From: Myxococcus sp.
GTDB lineage: Bacteria; Myxococcota; Myxococcia; Myxococcales; Myxococcaceae
Direction of reading: 5' to 3'
DNA: 44,729 nt
Assembly: GCA_014879945.1 (NCBI GenBank)
Contig: JACSRE010000201.1
Span: 1 to 44,729, forward strand
Positions 31,460 through 38,973 of the stretch are shown piece by piece; the stretch's first letter is position 1, and each line of letters starts with the position of its first letter. Both the position numbers and the translations under genes were made by a program. A model generated the notes under the pieces. That model did not search any database and had not been told where the DNA came from. It was given only the letters and a program-made list of their open reading frames with translations.

Positions 31460-31476
31460 GCCCGTGAACCACGGGC
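31460..31476 (+). promoter_or_regulatory. Hairpin directly before the SDR start codon
   Basis: GCCCGTG (31460-31466) pairs perfectly with CACGGGC (31470-31476) around AAC, ending two bases before the ATG at 31479. It occupies the place where a ribosome-binding site would be expected, and no other is visible. If the in-frame GTG at 31464 is the real start, the hairpin would lie within the coding region instead. Confidence 0.45.
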
Positions 31477-31478
31477 GC

Positions 31479-32108
31479 ATGACAACCGCTCTCGTCTTCG
31501 GCGCCGCAGGCGGCCTCGGGCGTGCCATCACCACCGCGCTGCAGGCCGCCGACGTTCGAGTCCTCGGCGTCGCGCGCGAAGAGTCCGTCCTCACCGGGCT
31601 CGAGGCGACCAGCGCCGACCTCGCCGACGAGCCCCAGGTCGCCGCGGCGTGCTTGTGGGCCGCGCGCGAGGCGGGCGCCATCGACGTGCTGGTCTTCGCC
31701 GCCGGCCGCATGGCCAACGCACCACTCGCCGAGACGTCTGCCGCTGCGCTCCAGCAACTGTGGGCCGACAACGTGCTCTCAGCCCACCTCGTCACCCGCC
31801 ACGCGGCGCCGCTGCTGACGCCGACGAGCCATCGCCTCTTCCTCGGCGCCTACGTCGAGAAGCTGGCCTTCCCGAGGCTGGGGGCCTACGCCGGCGCGAA
31901 GGCCGCCCTCGACGCGTGGGCCCGCGTGCTGATGCGCGAGGAGCGCGGCCTGAAGACGACGCTCCTCCGCCTGCCCGCGGTGGACACCCCGTTGTGGCAG
32001 CACGCACCGTTCCCCCTCCCGAAGGGCGCCCTCACCCCCGCCGCCGTGGGCGACGAGGTCGTCCGGTGTTGGCGGGAGGAGAAGGTGGGCGTCGTGGACC
32101 TCGCGTGA
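31479..32108 (+). CDS. Short-chain dehydrogenase/reductase, atypical active site
   Basis: A 209-residue SDR. The nucleotide-binding motif GAAGGLG sits near the N-terminus, the NAG equivalent reads FAAGRMA, and the catalytic YxxxK pair is present (AYAGAK). However, the strand that normally carries the catalytic Ser (NISS) reads LFLGAY here, so the Ser is missing. It may be a non-classical or inactive SDR, or use another residue. The protein is shorter than typical (about 250). An alternative GTG start at 31464 would add five residues. It precedes the MpaB-like gene by 25 bases on the same strand. Confidence 0.85.
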   Translation: MTTALVFGAAGGLGRAITTALQAADVRVLGVAREESVLTGLEATSADLADEPQVAAACLWAAREAGAIDVLVFAAGRMANAPLAETSAAALQQLWADNVLSAHLVTRHAAPLLTPTSHRLFLGAYVEKLAFPRLGAYAGAKAALDAWARVLMREERGLKTTLLRLPAVDTPLWQHAPFPLPKGALTPAAVGDEVVRCWREEKVGVVDLA

Positions 32109-32133
32109 GCGCGCCGCGACGCACCCGTGCGCG

Positions 32134-33294
32134 ATGAGGTCGCCCCCGTTACTCGCCCCCGCGATGTCTCCGACGCGGTTCATCTCTTCGACGCCGCTGC
32201 ACCCGCGCGAACACCGGCTCGCCGCCTTCCTCGAGCGCGCTGACCCGCTCGCTGACGCCGCCATCGAGGCCCTCGTGGCCTCTCCGAGGCCCGAGCAGGA
32301 GGCGCTCGTCACCCGCCTCCTCTCCACCTCGCCGGGCCCGCTGCCTCCGGCGCTCGCGACGCTCCACGCGTGGCTCCGCGAGACCCCGGTCTGGTTCGAC
32401 GACGCGAGGGCCGAGGCGGGCGGCGAGGTGGTGCTGCGCGCGGGGCTGCTCTCGGGGCTGGTGCTCGGCTTCAAGTCACTCGTGCTCGGCTACTGCTCAC
32501 CTGCAGGCAACAAGCCGCTCGTCTTCTCGGGCCGGCTCACCGGTGACGTGAACACCCGGCTGGCCGAGACGGCGCGCTTCGTCGAGGCCGTCAGTGCGCC
32601 AGGTGGGCTCCGCTTCGGCGCGCCGGGCTTCATCGCGGCCATGCGAGTTCGTCTGATTCATGCGCGCGTGCGCTACGCGCTCCAACGTTCGCCGCAGTGG
32701 AGCGCCCGGGACTGGGGCGTGCCCATCAACCAGTACGACATGGCCGGCACCGTGCTGCTGTTCTCGTCCATCCTCCTCGACGGGCTTCGTCAGCTGGGCG
32801 CGCGGGTGAGCGACGCCGAGGAAGACGCCACGCTGCACCAGTGGCGCTTCGTCGGCCGGCTGATGGGTGTGGAAGACGAGCTCCTCTCGACGACCGCGCA
32901 CGAGGCGAGGTCGCTGTGGGCGATGCTCGAGCGGACGCAGGGCTTGCCCGACGCCGACTCGCGGCGGCTCACCAACGCGATGATCAACGAAGGCACGGAC
33001 CGCGGCGCTCCGACGGCGGCCATCGACTTCGGCGCCGCGCTCTGTCGCTACCTCATCGGGCCGCGCTACGCCGACGCGCTCGAGCTCCCGCGCAGCTCGT
33101 GGGACCTGGCCCCCCGGCTGCTGAGCGGCGTCGTGCGCCGAATGGACGACGTGGTGCGCTACGTCCCCGGCGCGAAGCTGCAGGCCCTTCGCCTCGGCGA
33201 GAAGTACTGGCGGCGCTCGGTGTCGCTCACCTTCGGAGACGCCGAGGTGCCGTTCGAGCTGCCGGCCCACCCGCTCCGTGCCCAGGGACGGTGA
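32134..33294 (+). CDS. MpaB/Lcp-like oxygenase (DUF2236)
   Basis: A 386-residue protein of the family containing latex-clearing protein and MpaB. The family signatures RLIHARVR (His176, likely the proximal heme ligand) and WGVPINQYDMAGTVLLFSS (from Trp194) are clear, as is WRFVGRLMGVEDELL. Lcp is a heme b oxygenase that cleaves rubber; MpaB has other roles. The substrate here is unknown. No signal peptide is evident, so it may be cytoplasmic. Neither the ATG at 32134 nor that at 32164 has a good ribosome-binding site; the first gives the longer product. It follows the SDR gene by 25 bases, suggesting a shared redox role by inference. Confidence 0.88.
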   Translation: MRSPPLLAPAMSPTRFISSTPLHPREHRLAAFLERADPLADAAIEALVASPRPEQEALVTRLLSTSPGPLPPALATLHAWLRETPVWFDDARAEAGGEVVLRAGLLSGLVLGFKSLVLGYCSPAGNKPLVFSGRLTGDVNTRLAETARFVEAVSAPGGLRFGAPGFIAAMRVRLIHARVRYALQRSPQWSARDWGVPINQYDMAGTVLLFSSILLDGLRQLGARVSDAEEDATLHQWRFVGRLMGVEDELLSTTAHEARSLWAMLERTQGLPDADSRRLTNAMINEGTDRGAPTAAIDFGAALCRYLIGPRYADALELPRSSWDLAPRLLSGVVRRMDDVVRYVPGAKLQALRLGEKYWRRSVSLTFGDAEVPFELPAHPLRAQGR

Positions 33295-33371
33295 TGAGGT
33301 CGAGGCACCCGGGCTCCGACGTGGGGCTCCCGGCTCCAGCGGCGACCGTGTTCTGCTCCAGACGGCTCACC

Positions 33372-34541
33372 TCAGCCGACGGCGGCGAGCGCGCGCTGCA
33401 CCGCCGCGACCCCCGCGCCGAGGTCGAAGCGATGGCCACACGCGACGAGGCCCCGCTCCACCGCGCCCACCGTCTCGAGCAGCGTGCCGCCCGTCGCCGC
33501 GCCCATGTGCCCGACGCGGAAGTACGTCGCCTTGAGCGCCGGGTGCAGCCCGCCGGCGACGTTCACCCCCTGCGCGCCCACGTGCTTGACGAGCGAGGCG
33601 TCGACGCCGGCGGGGTACTTCACCGCTGAGAGGGTGTGCGCCGCGACCTCGGGCGTCTTCGTCAACAACGAGAGCCCGAGCGCGCTCCACGCCGCGCGCG
33701 CCGCCTTCGCCAGCGCCTGGTGACGGGCCACCCGCGCCGGCATCGTCTCGGTGACGAGCTCGCCGAGGCTCACGTCGAGCGCCATGAGGAGGTTGACCGC
33801 GGGCGTGGCGAAGTACGACGGCACGCCGCTCTCGTACGCCTGGTGAATCGGCAACCACTGCGCGAAGTCGAGGTACATCGCGGCGACCGGCCTGGTGCGC
33901 GCCTTCCACGCCGCCAGCGCGCGCGGGCCGGCCAGCACCACCGCCAGCCCCGGAGGCGCGCCCAACGCCTTCTGGCTCGCGGTGAAGGCCACGTCGACGC
34001 CCCACGCGTCGAACTCCAGCGCCTCGCCACCGACGCTGCACACGCCGTCCACCACGCAGAGGGCGCCGTGCTTGCGCGCGAGCGCGGCGAGGGCCTTCAC
34101 CGGCGCCAGCACCGCGGTCGAGGTGTCGACGTGGGTGACGGTCATCACCTTGAACGAGGCCGAGGCGAGCGCGCGCTCCACCTCCTCGAGGCTCGCCACG
34201 TCGCCCGGCTCCGCCTTCACGTGCGTCACCTGCGCGCCGTGCAGCTCGAGCATGGTGGCGATGCGGTCCGAGAAGTAGCCGGTGTTCACCACCAGCGCGC
34301 GGTCGCCGGGCTGCACCAGGTTCGCGACCGACATCTCCATCGCGAGCGTGCCGGAGCCCGAGATGACGAAGGGCTGCGCGGTCGGCGCCCCGCACACCTC
34401 ACGCAGCCGCTTCAGCGCGCTGGCGAACGACTGCATGAAGACCGGGTCGAGGTGCCCCCGCTGCGGCTGCGAGAGCGCGCGCAGCACGTCGGAGGAGAGC
34501 CCGATGGGGCCGGGGATCATCAGCAGGTTCGGAGTGGACAT
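33372..34541 (-). CDS. Class V aminotransferase (alanine-glyoxylate/serine-pyruvate type)
   Basis: A 389-residue PLP enzyme. The opening LLMIPGPIGLSSDVLRALSQ, the phosphate-binding SGSGTLAMEM (60-70), Asp165 of the PLP-ring (CVVDGVCSVGG) and the Schiff-base Lys191 in TASQKALGAPPG are all typical. It probably transfers amino groups among alanine, serine and glyoxylate or pyruvate in the cytoplasm, linking glycine/serine and glyoxylate metabolism. The exact donor is not determined by sequence. It lies 87 bases after the small secreted protein gene, with a strong hairpin between, so it is likely transcribed separately. It converges with the MpaB-like gene. Confidence 0.94.
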   Translation of the reverse strand: MSTPNLLMIPGPIGLSSDVLRALSQPQRGHLDPVFMQSFASALKRLREVCGAPTAQPFVISGSGTLAMEMSVANLVQPGDRALVVNTGYFSDRIATMLELHGAQVTHVKAEPGDVASLEEVERALASASFKVMTVTHVDTSTAVLAPVKALAALARKHGALCVVDGVCSVGGEALEFDAWGVDVAFTASQKALGAPPGLAVVLAGPRALAAWKARTRPVAAMYLDFAQWLPIHQAYESGVPSYFATPAVNLLMALDVSLGELVTETMPARVARHQALAKAARAAWSALGLSLLTKTPEVAAHTLSAVKYPAGVDASLVKHVGAQGVNVAGGLHPALKATYFRVGHMGAATGGTLLETVGAVERGLVACGHRFDLGAGVAAVQRALAAVG

Positions 34542-34554
34542 GGCTGCGGTGTTA

Positions 34555-34564
34555 GCTGATCAGC
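34555..34564. promoter_or_regulatory. Perfect 10-bp palindrome before the aminotransferase gene
   Basis: GCTGATCAGC is a perfect palindrome 13 bases upstream of the ATG at 34541. It could be an operator half-site arrangement or chance; no regulator gene is adjacent. Confidence 0.3.
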
Positions 34565-34593
34565 CCCGAATCCTCGGCCGAAATCCGCCTCCG

Positions 34594-34614
34594 CGAGTGG
34601 GCGTGCCCCACTCG
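34594..34614 (-). terminator. Terminator-like hairpin after the small secreted protein gene
   Basis: CGAGTGGG (34594-34601) pairs perfectly with CCCACTCG (34607-34614) around a five-base loop. On the minus strand it lies 15 bases after the stop at 34629 and is followed, after about ten bases, by GATTTC. It separates this gene from the aminotransferase gene. Confidence 0.55.
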
Positions 34615-34628
34615 ACCCGCGAGCGGCT

Positions 34629-35075
34629 TCACTTCGCCGCGGCCGCCACCACCTCGGCGCCTTCACAGACGCCGGCGACGGGCTTGACGTTCTTGCCCAG
34701 GAGAACCTGCGCCGGGCGGTGCGCCTCGCCCCGCTTCACGAACACCTCGCCCGTCGACGGGTACGCACAGCCGACGACGTCGCCGTCCTTCCAGCCAGCG
34801 CCGAAGCGCACGTCGATGGCGAAGGGCACGAAGGGGCGTCCCTCGGCGTCGGTGGAGGCCGCGAGCTGCGTCATGCGCAGGCGGCGGGCCATGGGCGGCA
34901 TGCGCGCGCGAGAGAAGCGACTGCGGCGCTCCTCGGCGACGGCGAGGGGCTTGAGCAGCACCGACTCCACCCGCGCCTGCGCGGTCTTCACCTCGGCCGA
35001 GGGCTCGGGTTCATCGGCCCACGCGAGCGAAGGGAGGAGCGAGAGCAGGAGCAGCGACGGGAGAACGGTCTTCAC
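34629..35075 (-). CDS. Small secreted protein, unknown function
   Basis: A 148-residue protein with a clean signal peptide (MKTVLPSLLLLSLLPSLAWA) and GAAAGGAA about 8 bases before its GTG. The mature part is Arg-rich in the middle (RRSRFSRARMPPMARRLRMT) and has two cysteines (VVGCAYP, GVCEGAE) that may pair. No family is recognised. Its first 65 bases overlap the 3' end of the DUF2306 gene in another frame, so the two are probably translationally coupled. Confidence 0.75.
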   Translation of the reverse strand: MKTVLPSLLLLSLLPSLAWADEPEPSAEVKTAQARVESVLLKPLAVAEERRSRFSRARMPPMARRLRMTQLAASTDAEGRPFVPFAIDVRFGAGWKDGDVVGCAYPSTGEVFVKRGEAHRPAQVLLGKNVKPVAGVCEGAEVVAAAAK

Positions 35076-35706
35076 GGTGGTTCCTTTCGGGGGCAGCCCA
35101 CGACAGCGCTTCGACGATGAGGCCAGAGAGGACGACGGGCACCCAGAGGGCGATGACGTAGGCGCGCTCGGGCTCGACGGCCGCGGCCTCGAGGCCCAGC
35201 AACATCGCGCGTGAGGTGACGGCCACGCTCATCTGCGCCACCACGTGCCAGGTGGCCCGGCGGTGCGCATGCACGAGGTGACGCCGCGCAGCGACCACCC
35301 CACGCACCATGAACCACGCGATGAGCCCGCCCGACAGGAGGAAGCCCGCGGTCACCGGCGCGCCGCCCTTGGCTTCGAAGGCCAGCACCACGCCCGACGG
35401 CACCAGCAGCGACAGCACCACCACGCCGGTGACGCGGCCCAGCCAGCGGTGCACGAGGAGCCGGCGCTGCAGCCCCTTCGTCATCAGCAGCAGGCACGCC
35501 GGCAACGACACCATGGCCGCCAGCACGTGCACCCGCAGCGCGCCGAGCCAGAGCGCCTCGAAGCGCACCGGCAGCTTCTCGATGACGAAGGCCGGCAGGT
35601 TCTCGTCGTCGAGAGAGCCCAGGCTCGAGGCGGTGATGGCCAGCGAGCCCGCCAGCATCACCAGGAGGAAGCACACGCGGGGCAGGTGGGGCAGCAGGCG
35701 ACGCAC
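35011..35706 (-). CDS. DUF2306-like membrane protein
   Basis: A 231-residue protein with six or so membrane spans (about 10-30, 52-77, 90-113, 118-137, 150-170 and 182-205). It has the family features RVHVLAAMVSLPACLLLMTK, HRWLGRVTGVVVL and HAHRRATWHVVAQMSVAVTS, with several membrane His residues that might bind heme or a quinone. Function of the family is unknown. The tail after the last span (about 205-231, APERNHREDRSPVAAPALAP) is hydrophilic and overlaps the next gene by 65 bases; it may be an extension gained by loss of an earlier stop. Confidence 0.82.
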   Translation of the reverse strand: MRRLLPHLPRVCFLLVMLAGSLAITASSLGSLDDENLPAFVIEKLPVRFEALWLGALRVHVLAAMVSLPACLLLMTKGLQRRLLVHRWLGRVTGVVVLSLLVPSGVVLAFEAKGGAPVTAGFLLSGGLIAWFMVRGVVAARRHLVHAHRRATWHVVAQMSVAVTSRAMLLGLEAAAVEPERAYVIALWVPVVLSGLIVEALSWAAPERNHREDRSPVAAPALAPPFARVGR

Positions 35707-35756
35707 CGGGCTTTGTACGGGCGAGGCGCTGAAACGATCTCTTCGCGCTCGATGTC

Positions 35757-35790
35757 AGGTCTCTTGACCTTCTCTCTCGGAACGCGAGAG
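35757..35790. promoter_or_regulatory. Two adjacent inverted repeats before the peptidoglycan-binding gene
   Basis: AGGTC-TCTT-GACCT (35757-35770) and CTCTCG-GAACG-CGAGAG (35774-35790) are both perfect dyads, four bases apart. They lie 46-79 bases upstream of the start at 35836, between two divergent genes. A TTGACC hexamer is inside the first, but no convincing -10 follows. Possible operators or leader hairpins. Confidence 0.45.
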
Positions 35791-35835
35791 CGACCTCGAA
35801 CGACCATTCCATACATCGTCTCCATGGAGGTCGTG

Positions 35836-37275
35836 ATGCCTGCTCCCATCGGTCAACCCAGCCCCGTTTCCCCTGTCATTCCGAGCACTCCCGTGGTTCC
35901 TGCGGCGACGGTTCGCGAGGCGGAGCGCCTGCTCAAGCGCGCTGGCTTCAACCCCGGGACGGTGGACGGCAAGAGCTCGCCGGCCCTCGAGAAGGCGCTC
36001 GCGGCGTTCCAGGATGCGTGGGGCCTGCCGGCCTCAGGCCAACCCGACGCGCGCACCATGAACAAGCTCCGCCAGACGGGTGCGCGCATCGCCTCGCACC
36101 GCGACCGCGACGCCTACGTGTCGGTGGGGCAGCAGTCGAAGGGCATCGCCGTCATCGAGCGCCGGCTGAAGACGCTCGGCTACGACGTGGGCAAGGCCGA
36201 CGGGGTGTACTCGAGAGAGACCTTCGAGGCGGTGAAGGCCTTCAAGGCCGACCAGCGCGACATCAAGAACGGCGCGGGCGCGCTCGGGCAGCACGGGCGC
36301 GAGGTGCTCCGCCGCGAGGTGGCCGCGCTCGCCCACGCCCCCCAGCGGCGCCGGCTCGACCCGACGAAGGCGCAGAAGGCCCTCGACACCCGCACCGCCA
36401 GGCGCGCCGCGGTTCGGCACCAGAGCGGCGAGGTGGGCTTCGGAGAAGGCGCGCGCGGCATGTCGGTCGCCAACGTGCAGAAGCACCTCAAGGCCGCGGG
36501 CTTCGACCCGCAGCACACCGACGGCGTCTTCGACGAGCGCACGAAGGGCGCGCTGATGGCGTTCCAGCGCCGCGCGGGCCTCGAGCCGAGCGGCCGCGTG
36601 GACCCGCGCACCTGGAAGCACCTGAAGACCAGCTTCATCCTCTCGAGCCACGCGGCCAGCCCCGCGCAGGCCCGGGGAGAGCACAGCGCCGAGGTGAAGC
36701 AGAGCGAGGCGCTGCTGAAGAAGCTCGGCTTCAACCCCGGCAAGGTCGACGGCGTGTTCGACGCGCGCACCGAGGCCGCGGTGAAGGCCTATGAGAAGAA
36801 GCACCACCTCGCGCAGGACGGGAAGATCAGCGCGCGCCAGTTGGCGCAGATGAAGAAGGTCGCCAGCACCACCGGCGGCGTCACGGTGACCAACGAGATG
36901 CGGCGGCTGGCGGCGAACGGCCGCGCGGTGGCGCTGTCGATGGGCGGCTACAGCGGCCTGGGCCTGTGCGCGACCGGCGTCAGCCGCGCCATCGAGCGCA
37001 CCATGGGCATCAAGGTGTGGGGCAACGGCAACCAGATCGACAATAACCTGCCGCGCTCGCAGTTCCGCCAGGTGAACCTGTCGCTGGCCGAGGCGCTCAA
37101 GATCCCCGGCCTGGTGCTGACGTGGGAGCGCACCTCGTCGCGGCTCGGCAGCATCTACGGGCACACCGCCATCACCACCGGCGATGGGCGCTCCTCGACC
37201 AGCGACTTCGTCGAGAGCAACACCCTGGGCACGGGCGGGCGCACCGGCTTCAAGGTGTTCCTGCCGCTGCCGTGA
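35836..37275 (+). CDS. Leaderless four-module peptidoglycan-binding protein with Cys/His hydrolase-like C-terminus
   Basis: The start at 35836 is set by GGAGG at 35826-35830, five bases upstream; the open frame extends back but lacks coding character. The 479-residue product has four PG_binding_1-type modules (about 25-80, 98-162, 207-265, 285-342), each with the RAGFNPGTVDGKS / GYDVGKADGVYSRETF / GFDPQHTDGVFDERTK / GFNPGKVDGVFDARTE motif. The last 130 residues have Cys378 (SGLGLCATGVSRAIE) and His443 (SIYGHTAITTGD), a layout like CHAP/NlpC-P60 cysteine amidases. There is no signal peptide. It might be a cell-wall hydrolase released by another route, for example a secretion-system toxin, but no secretion or immunity gene is recognised nearby. 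Confidence 0.85.
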   Translation: MPAPIGQPSPVSPVIPSTPVVPAATVREAERLLKRAGFNPGTVDGKSSPALEKALAAFQDAWGLPASGQPDARTMNKLRQTGARIASHRDRDAYVSVGQQSKGIAVIERRLKTLGYDVGKADGVYSRETFEAVKAFKADQRDIKNGAGALGQHGREVLRREVAALAHAPQRRRLDPTKAQKALDTRTARRAAVRHQSGEVGFGEGARGMSVANVQKHLKAAGFDPQHTDGVFDERTKGALMAFQRRAGLEPSGRVDPRTWKHLKTSFILSSHAASPAQARGEHSAEVKQSEALLKKLGFNPGKVDGVFDARTEAAVKAYEKKHHLAQDGKISARQLAQMKKVASTTGGVTVTNEMRRLAANGRAVALSMGGYSGLGLCATGVSRAIERTMGIKVWGNGNQIDNNLPRSQFRQVNLSLAEALKIPGLVLTWERTSSRLGSIYGHTAITTGDGRSSTSDFVESNTLGTGGRTGFKVFLPLP

Positions 37276-37320
37276 CGCGGGGTGGGTGAATGAGGTGCGG
37301 CGCGCGCCGTCCCACGCGCC

Positions 37321-37593
37321 GTGACTTCGCGCCTCGCGCTGATCATCGCCAGCAGCGCCGTGCTCCTGGCGACGATGGTGCGCGTCTGGCGCGTCGGGGG
37401 CGAGTGGGCGGCGATGGTGTTGACCGTCGACGCCGGCGTGCTGGGCCTGTCGGCCCTGGCGGCAGTGGTGGAGCTGAACGTGAGCCGAGGCGCCCGGAGG
37501 CGGACGCTGCTCGCGGCGTGGGCGCTCCTGGGCCCGGCGCCGCTGGCCCTCTACGCGGCCTTCCACGCCCGGAAGGTCTTCGGGCTGCCATGA
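37321..37593 (+). CDS. Small membrane protein, unknown function
   Basis: A 90-residue protein starting at GTG with three hydrophobic spans (about 4-20, 29-51, 62-82). No family is recognised. Its stop overlaps the next start (ATGA at 37590), so it is translationally coupled with the lipoprotein gene. It begins 45 bases after the peptidoglycan-binding gene, and might serve as an accessory or immunity factor, but that is only position-based speculation. Confidence 0.65.
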   Translation: MTSRLALIIASSAVLLATMVRVWRVGGEWAAMVLTVDAGVLGLSALAAVVELNVSRGARRRTLLAAWALLGPAPLALYAAFHARKVFGLP

Positions 37594-38093
37594 CGCGCGC
37601 CCACGCGAGCTGGACGGTCGCCCTGGCCCTCGCCTCGAGCCTGGTCTTCGCCGCCTGCGCCCACGCGGCGGGAGGTGGAGGACCCCAGGCCGGCTTGACC
37701 TGCGCGGTCCCCGTCGAGGCGCCGACGCCGCACGACGACTCGCTCGCCGCCGCGTGTCGGGCCGCCTTCGAGCCGCTCGCCCGAGATGACACCGAGGCGT
37801 GGCTGGCGGTGATGGCGCCACACGTGGCCGTCACCAGGACCCTCGCGGCCCTCGGCCCGGCCGACGCACCCGGCCGCCTCGAGCGGCTGCGCCAGGCCAT
37901 CGAAGGCGCTGGCGGCCCCCTGGTCTTCCTCGGGCTCGACCGAAGCGCCCCGGTGGTGGTGCGCGTCGAGCGCGACTGCCGACGCTGCCGGCGCTTCTTC
38001 ATCGTGTTCCGCGTCGCGGCGAAGCCCGAGGTCTCGGTGATGGTCGAGGGCGCGCGCATCACCCAGCTCCGCCTCGAGGACCCGGGGCATTGA
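37590..38093 (+). CDS. Lipoprotein of unknown function
   Basis: A 167-residue lipoprotein (MTRAHASWTVALALASSLVF then AAC; Cys23). The mature part is mainly helical at first (DDSLAAACRAAFEPLARDDT) and then beta (APVVVRVERDCRRCRRFFIV, Cys-x2-Cys). The end resembles a nuclear-transport-factor-2-like small beta sheet but I cannot assign it. Its ATG overlaps the stop of the small membrane protein gene. Confidence 0.75.
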   Translation: MTRAHASWTVALALASSLVFAACAHAAGGGGPQAGLTCAVPVEAPTPHDDSLAAACRAAFEPLARDDTEAWLAVMAPHVAVTRTLAALGPADAPGRLERLRQAIEGAGGPLVFLGLDRSAPVVVRVERDCRRCRRFFIVFRVAAKPEVSVMVEGARITQLRLEDPGH

Positions 38094-38146
38094 CGGCCAG
38101 TCTGCTCCGGAGCGAAAGCGCGCCGCGCCCGTGAGAGAGTGCAGCC

Positions 38147-38926
38147 ATGTGGATGCTCCGCTCGACGTCGTCCGTGCTCCTGCTCGCTTCGGTCGCGCTC
38201 GGCGCGCCGCCCTGCCCTGCCTCGTCCATCGACCCCAAGCACGAGCACGGCCCCTGCGAGAAGAAGCCGGCCCAGGCGTGCGTGACGGCCGGTGACGCGT
38301 TGATGGCCACGCCGGCGTGCCGGAGCGTCGCGCTCGAGCGCTACCAGCAGGCCTGTGAGCGAGCCGCCTTGCGCGGGTGCTCCAAGCTCGGCTTCCGCCT
38401 CATCGAGAACAGCCGCGACGCCGCCCTCGTCAAGCGCGCCATCGCCCTCTTCACGAAGGCGTGCGACGGCGGCGACGTGCTGGGCTGCTCCAACCTCGCC
38501 TCGTTCTATTGGGACGGCGAGGGCGTGACGAAGGACGTGAAGAGGTCGGCGGCGCTGTCACAGAAGGCCTGCGACGGCGGCGACGCGTTCGCCTGCGGCA
38601 CCCTCGGCAGCCTCTACGCGCAGGGCGAGCTGGGCCCGAAGGACCTGAAGAAGGCCTCGACGCTGTTCAAGCGCGCCTGCGACGGCGGCTCGGCGTCGGG
38701 CTGCAACCAGCTCGGCAACGTCACGGCCGCGAGCAGCCTCGACGAGGCGATGACGCTGTGGACGAGGGCCTGCAAGGAGGGCAACGGCGCCGGCTGCACC
38801 AACGCCGGGCGCGTGCTGCGCAAGCGCGGAGACGACCGCACCGCAGACAAGGCCTTCGCGCGCGCGTGCCGGCTGGGTGACGAAGACGGGTGCGGTGAGA
38901 AGGGCCTGGCGCCGCCCGAGGAGTGA
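38147..38926 (+). CDS. Sel1-repeat (SLR) secreted protein
   Basis: A 259-residue protein with a signal peptide (MWMLRSTSSVLLLASVALGA) and five or so Sel1/TPR-like repeats from about 60 to 250. Each has a helix ending in A-CDGGDxxGC (CDGGDVLGCSNLASFYWDGE, CDGGDAFACGTLGSLYAQGE, CDGGSASGCNQLGN, CKEGNGAGCTNAGRVL), so Cys pairs within each repeat probably form disulfides, as in HcpA-type proteins. Such solenoids bind proteins in the envelope. GAGAGAG lies upstream of the start. It follows the lipoprotein gene by 53 bases. Confidence 0.9.
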   Translation: MWMLRSTSSVLLLASVALGAPPCPASSIDPKHEHGPCEKKPAQACVTAGDALMATPACRSVALERYQQACERAALRGCSKLGFRLIENSRDAALVKRAIALFTKACDGGDVLGCSNLASFYWDGEGVTKDVKRSAALSQKACDGGDAFACGTLGSLYAQGELGPKDLKKASTLFKRACDGGSASGCNQLGNVTAASSLDEAMTLWTRACKEGNGAGCTNAGRVLRKRGDDRTADKAFARACRLGDEDGCGEKGLAPPEE

Positions 38927-38973
38927 CGCCGTCGACCGCGTGTTCGGCCGCGTGCTACGCGAGCCACGCGCGC

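Noticed and set aside
35836-37275. Classification of the peptidoglycan-binding protein as a type VI effector
   Set aside because: No Hcp, VgrG, PAAR or adaptor gene and no recognisable immunity gene is nearby; the absence of a signal peptide alone does not prove it.
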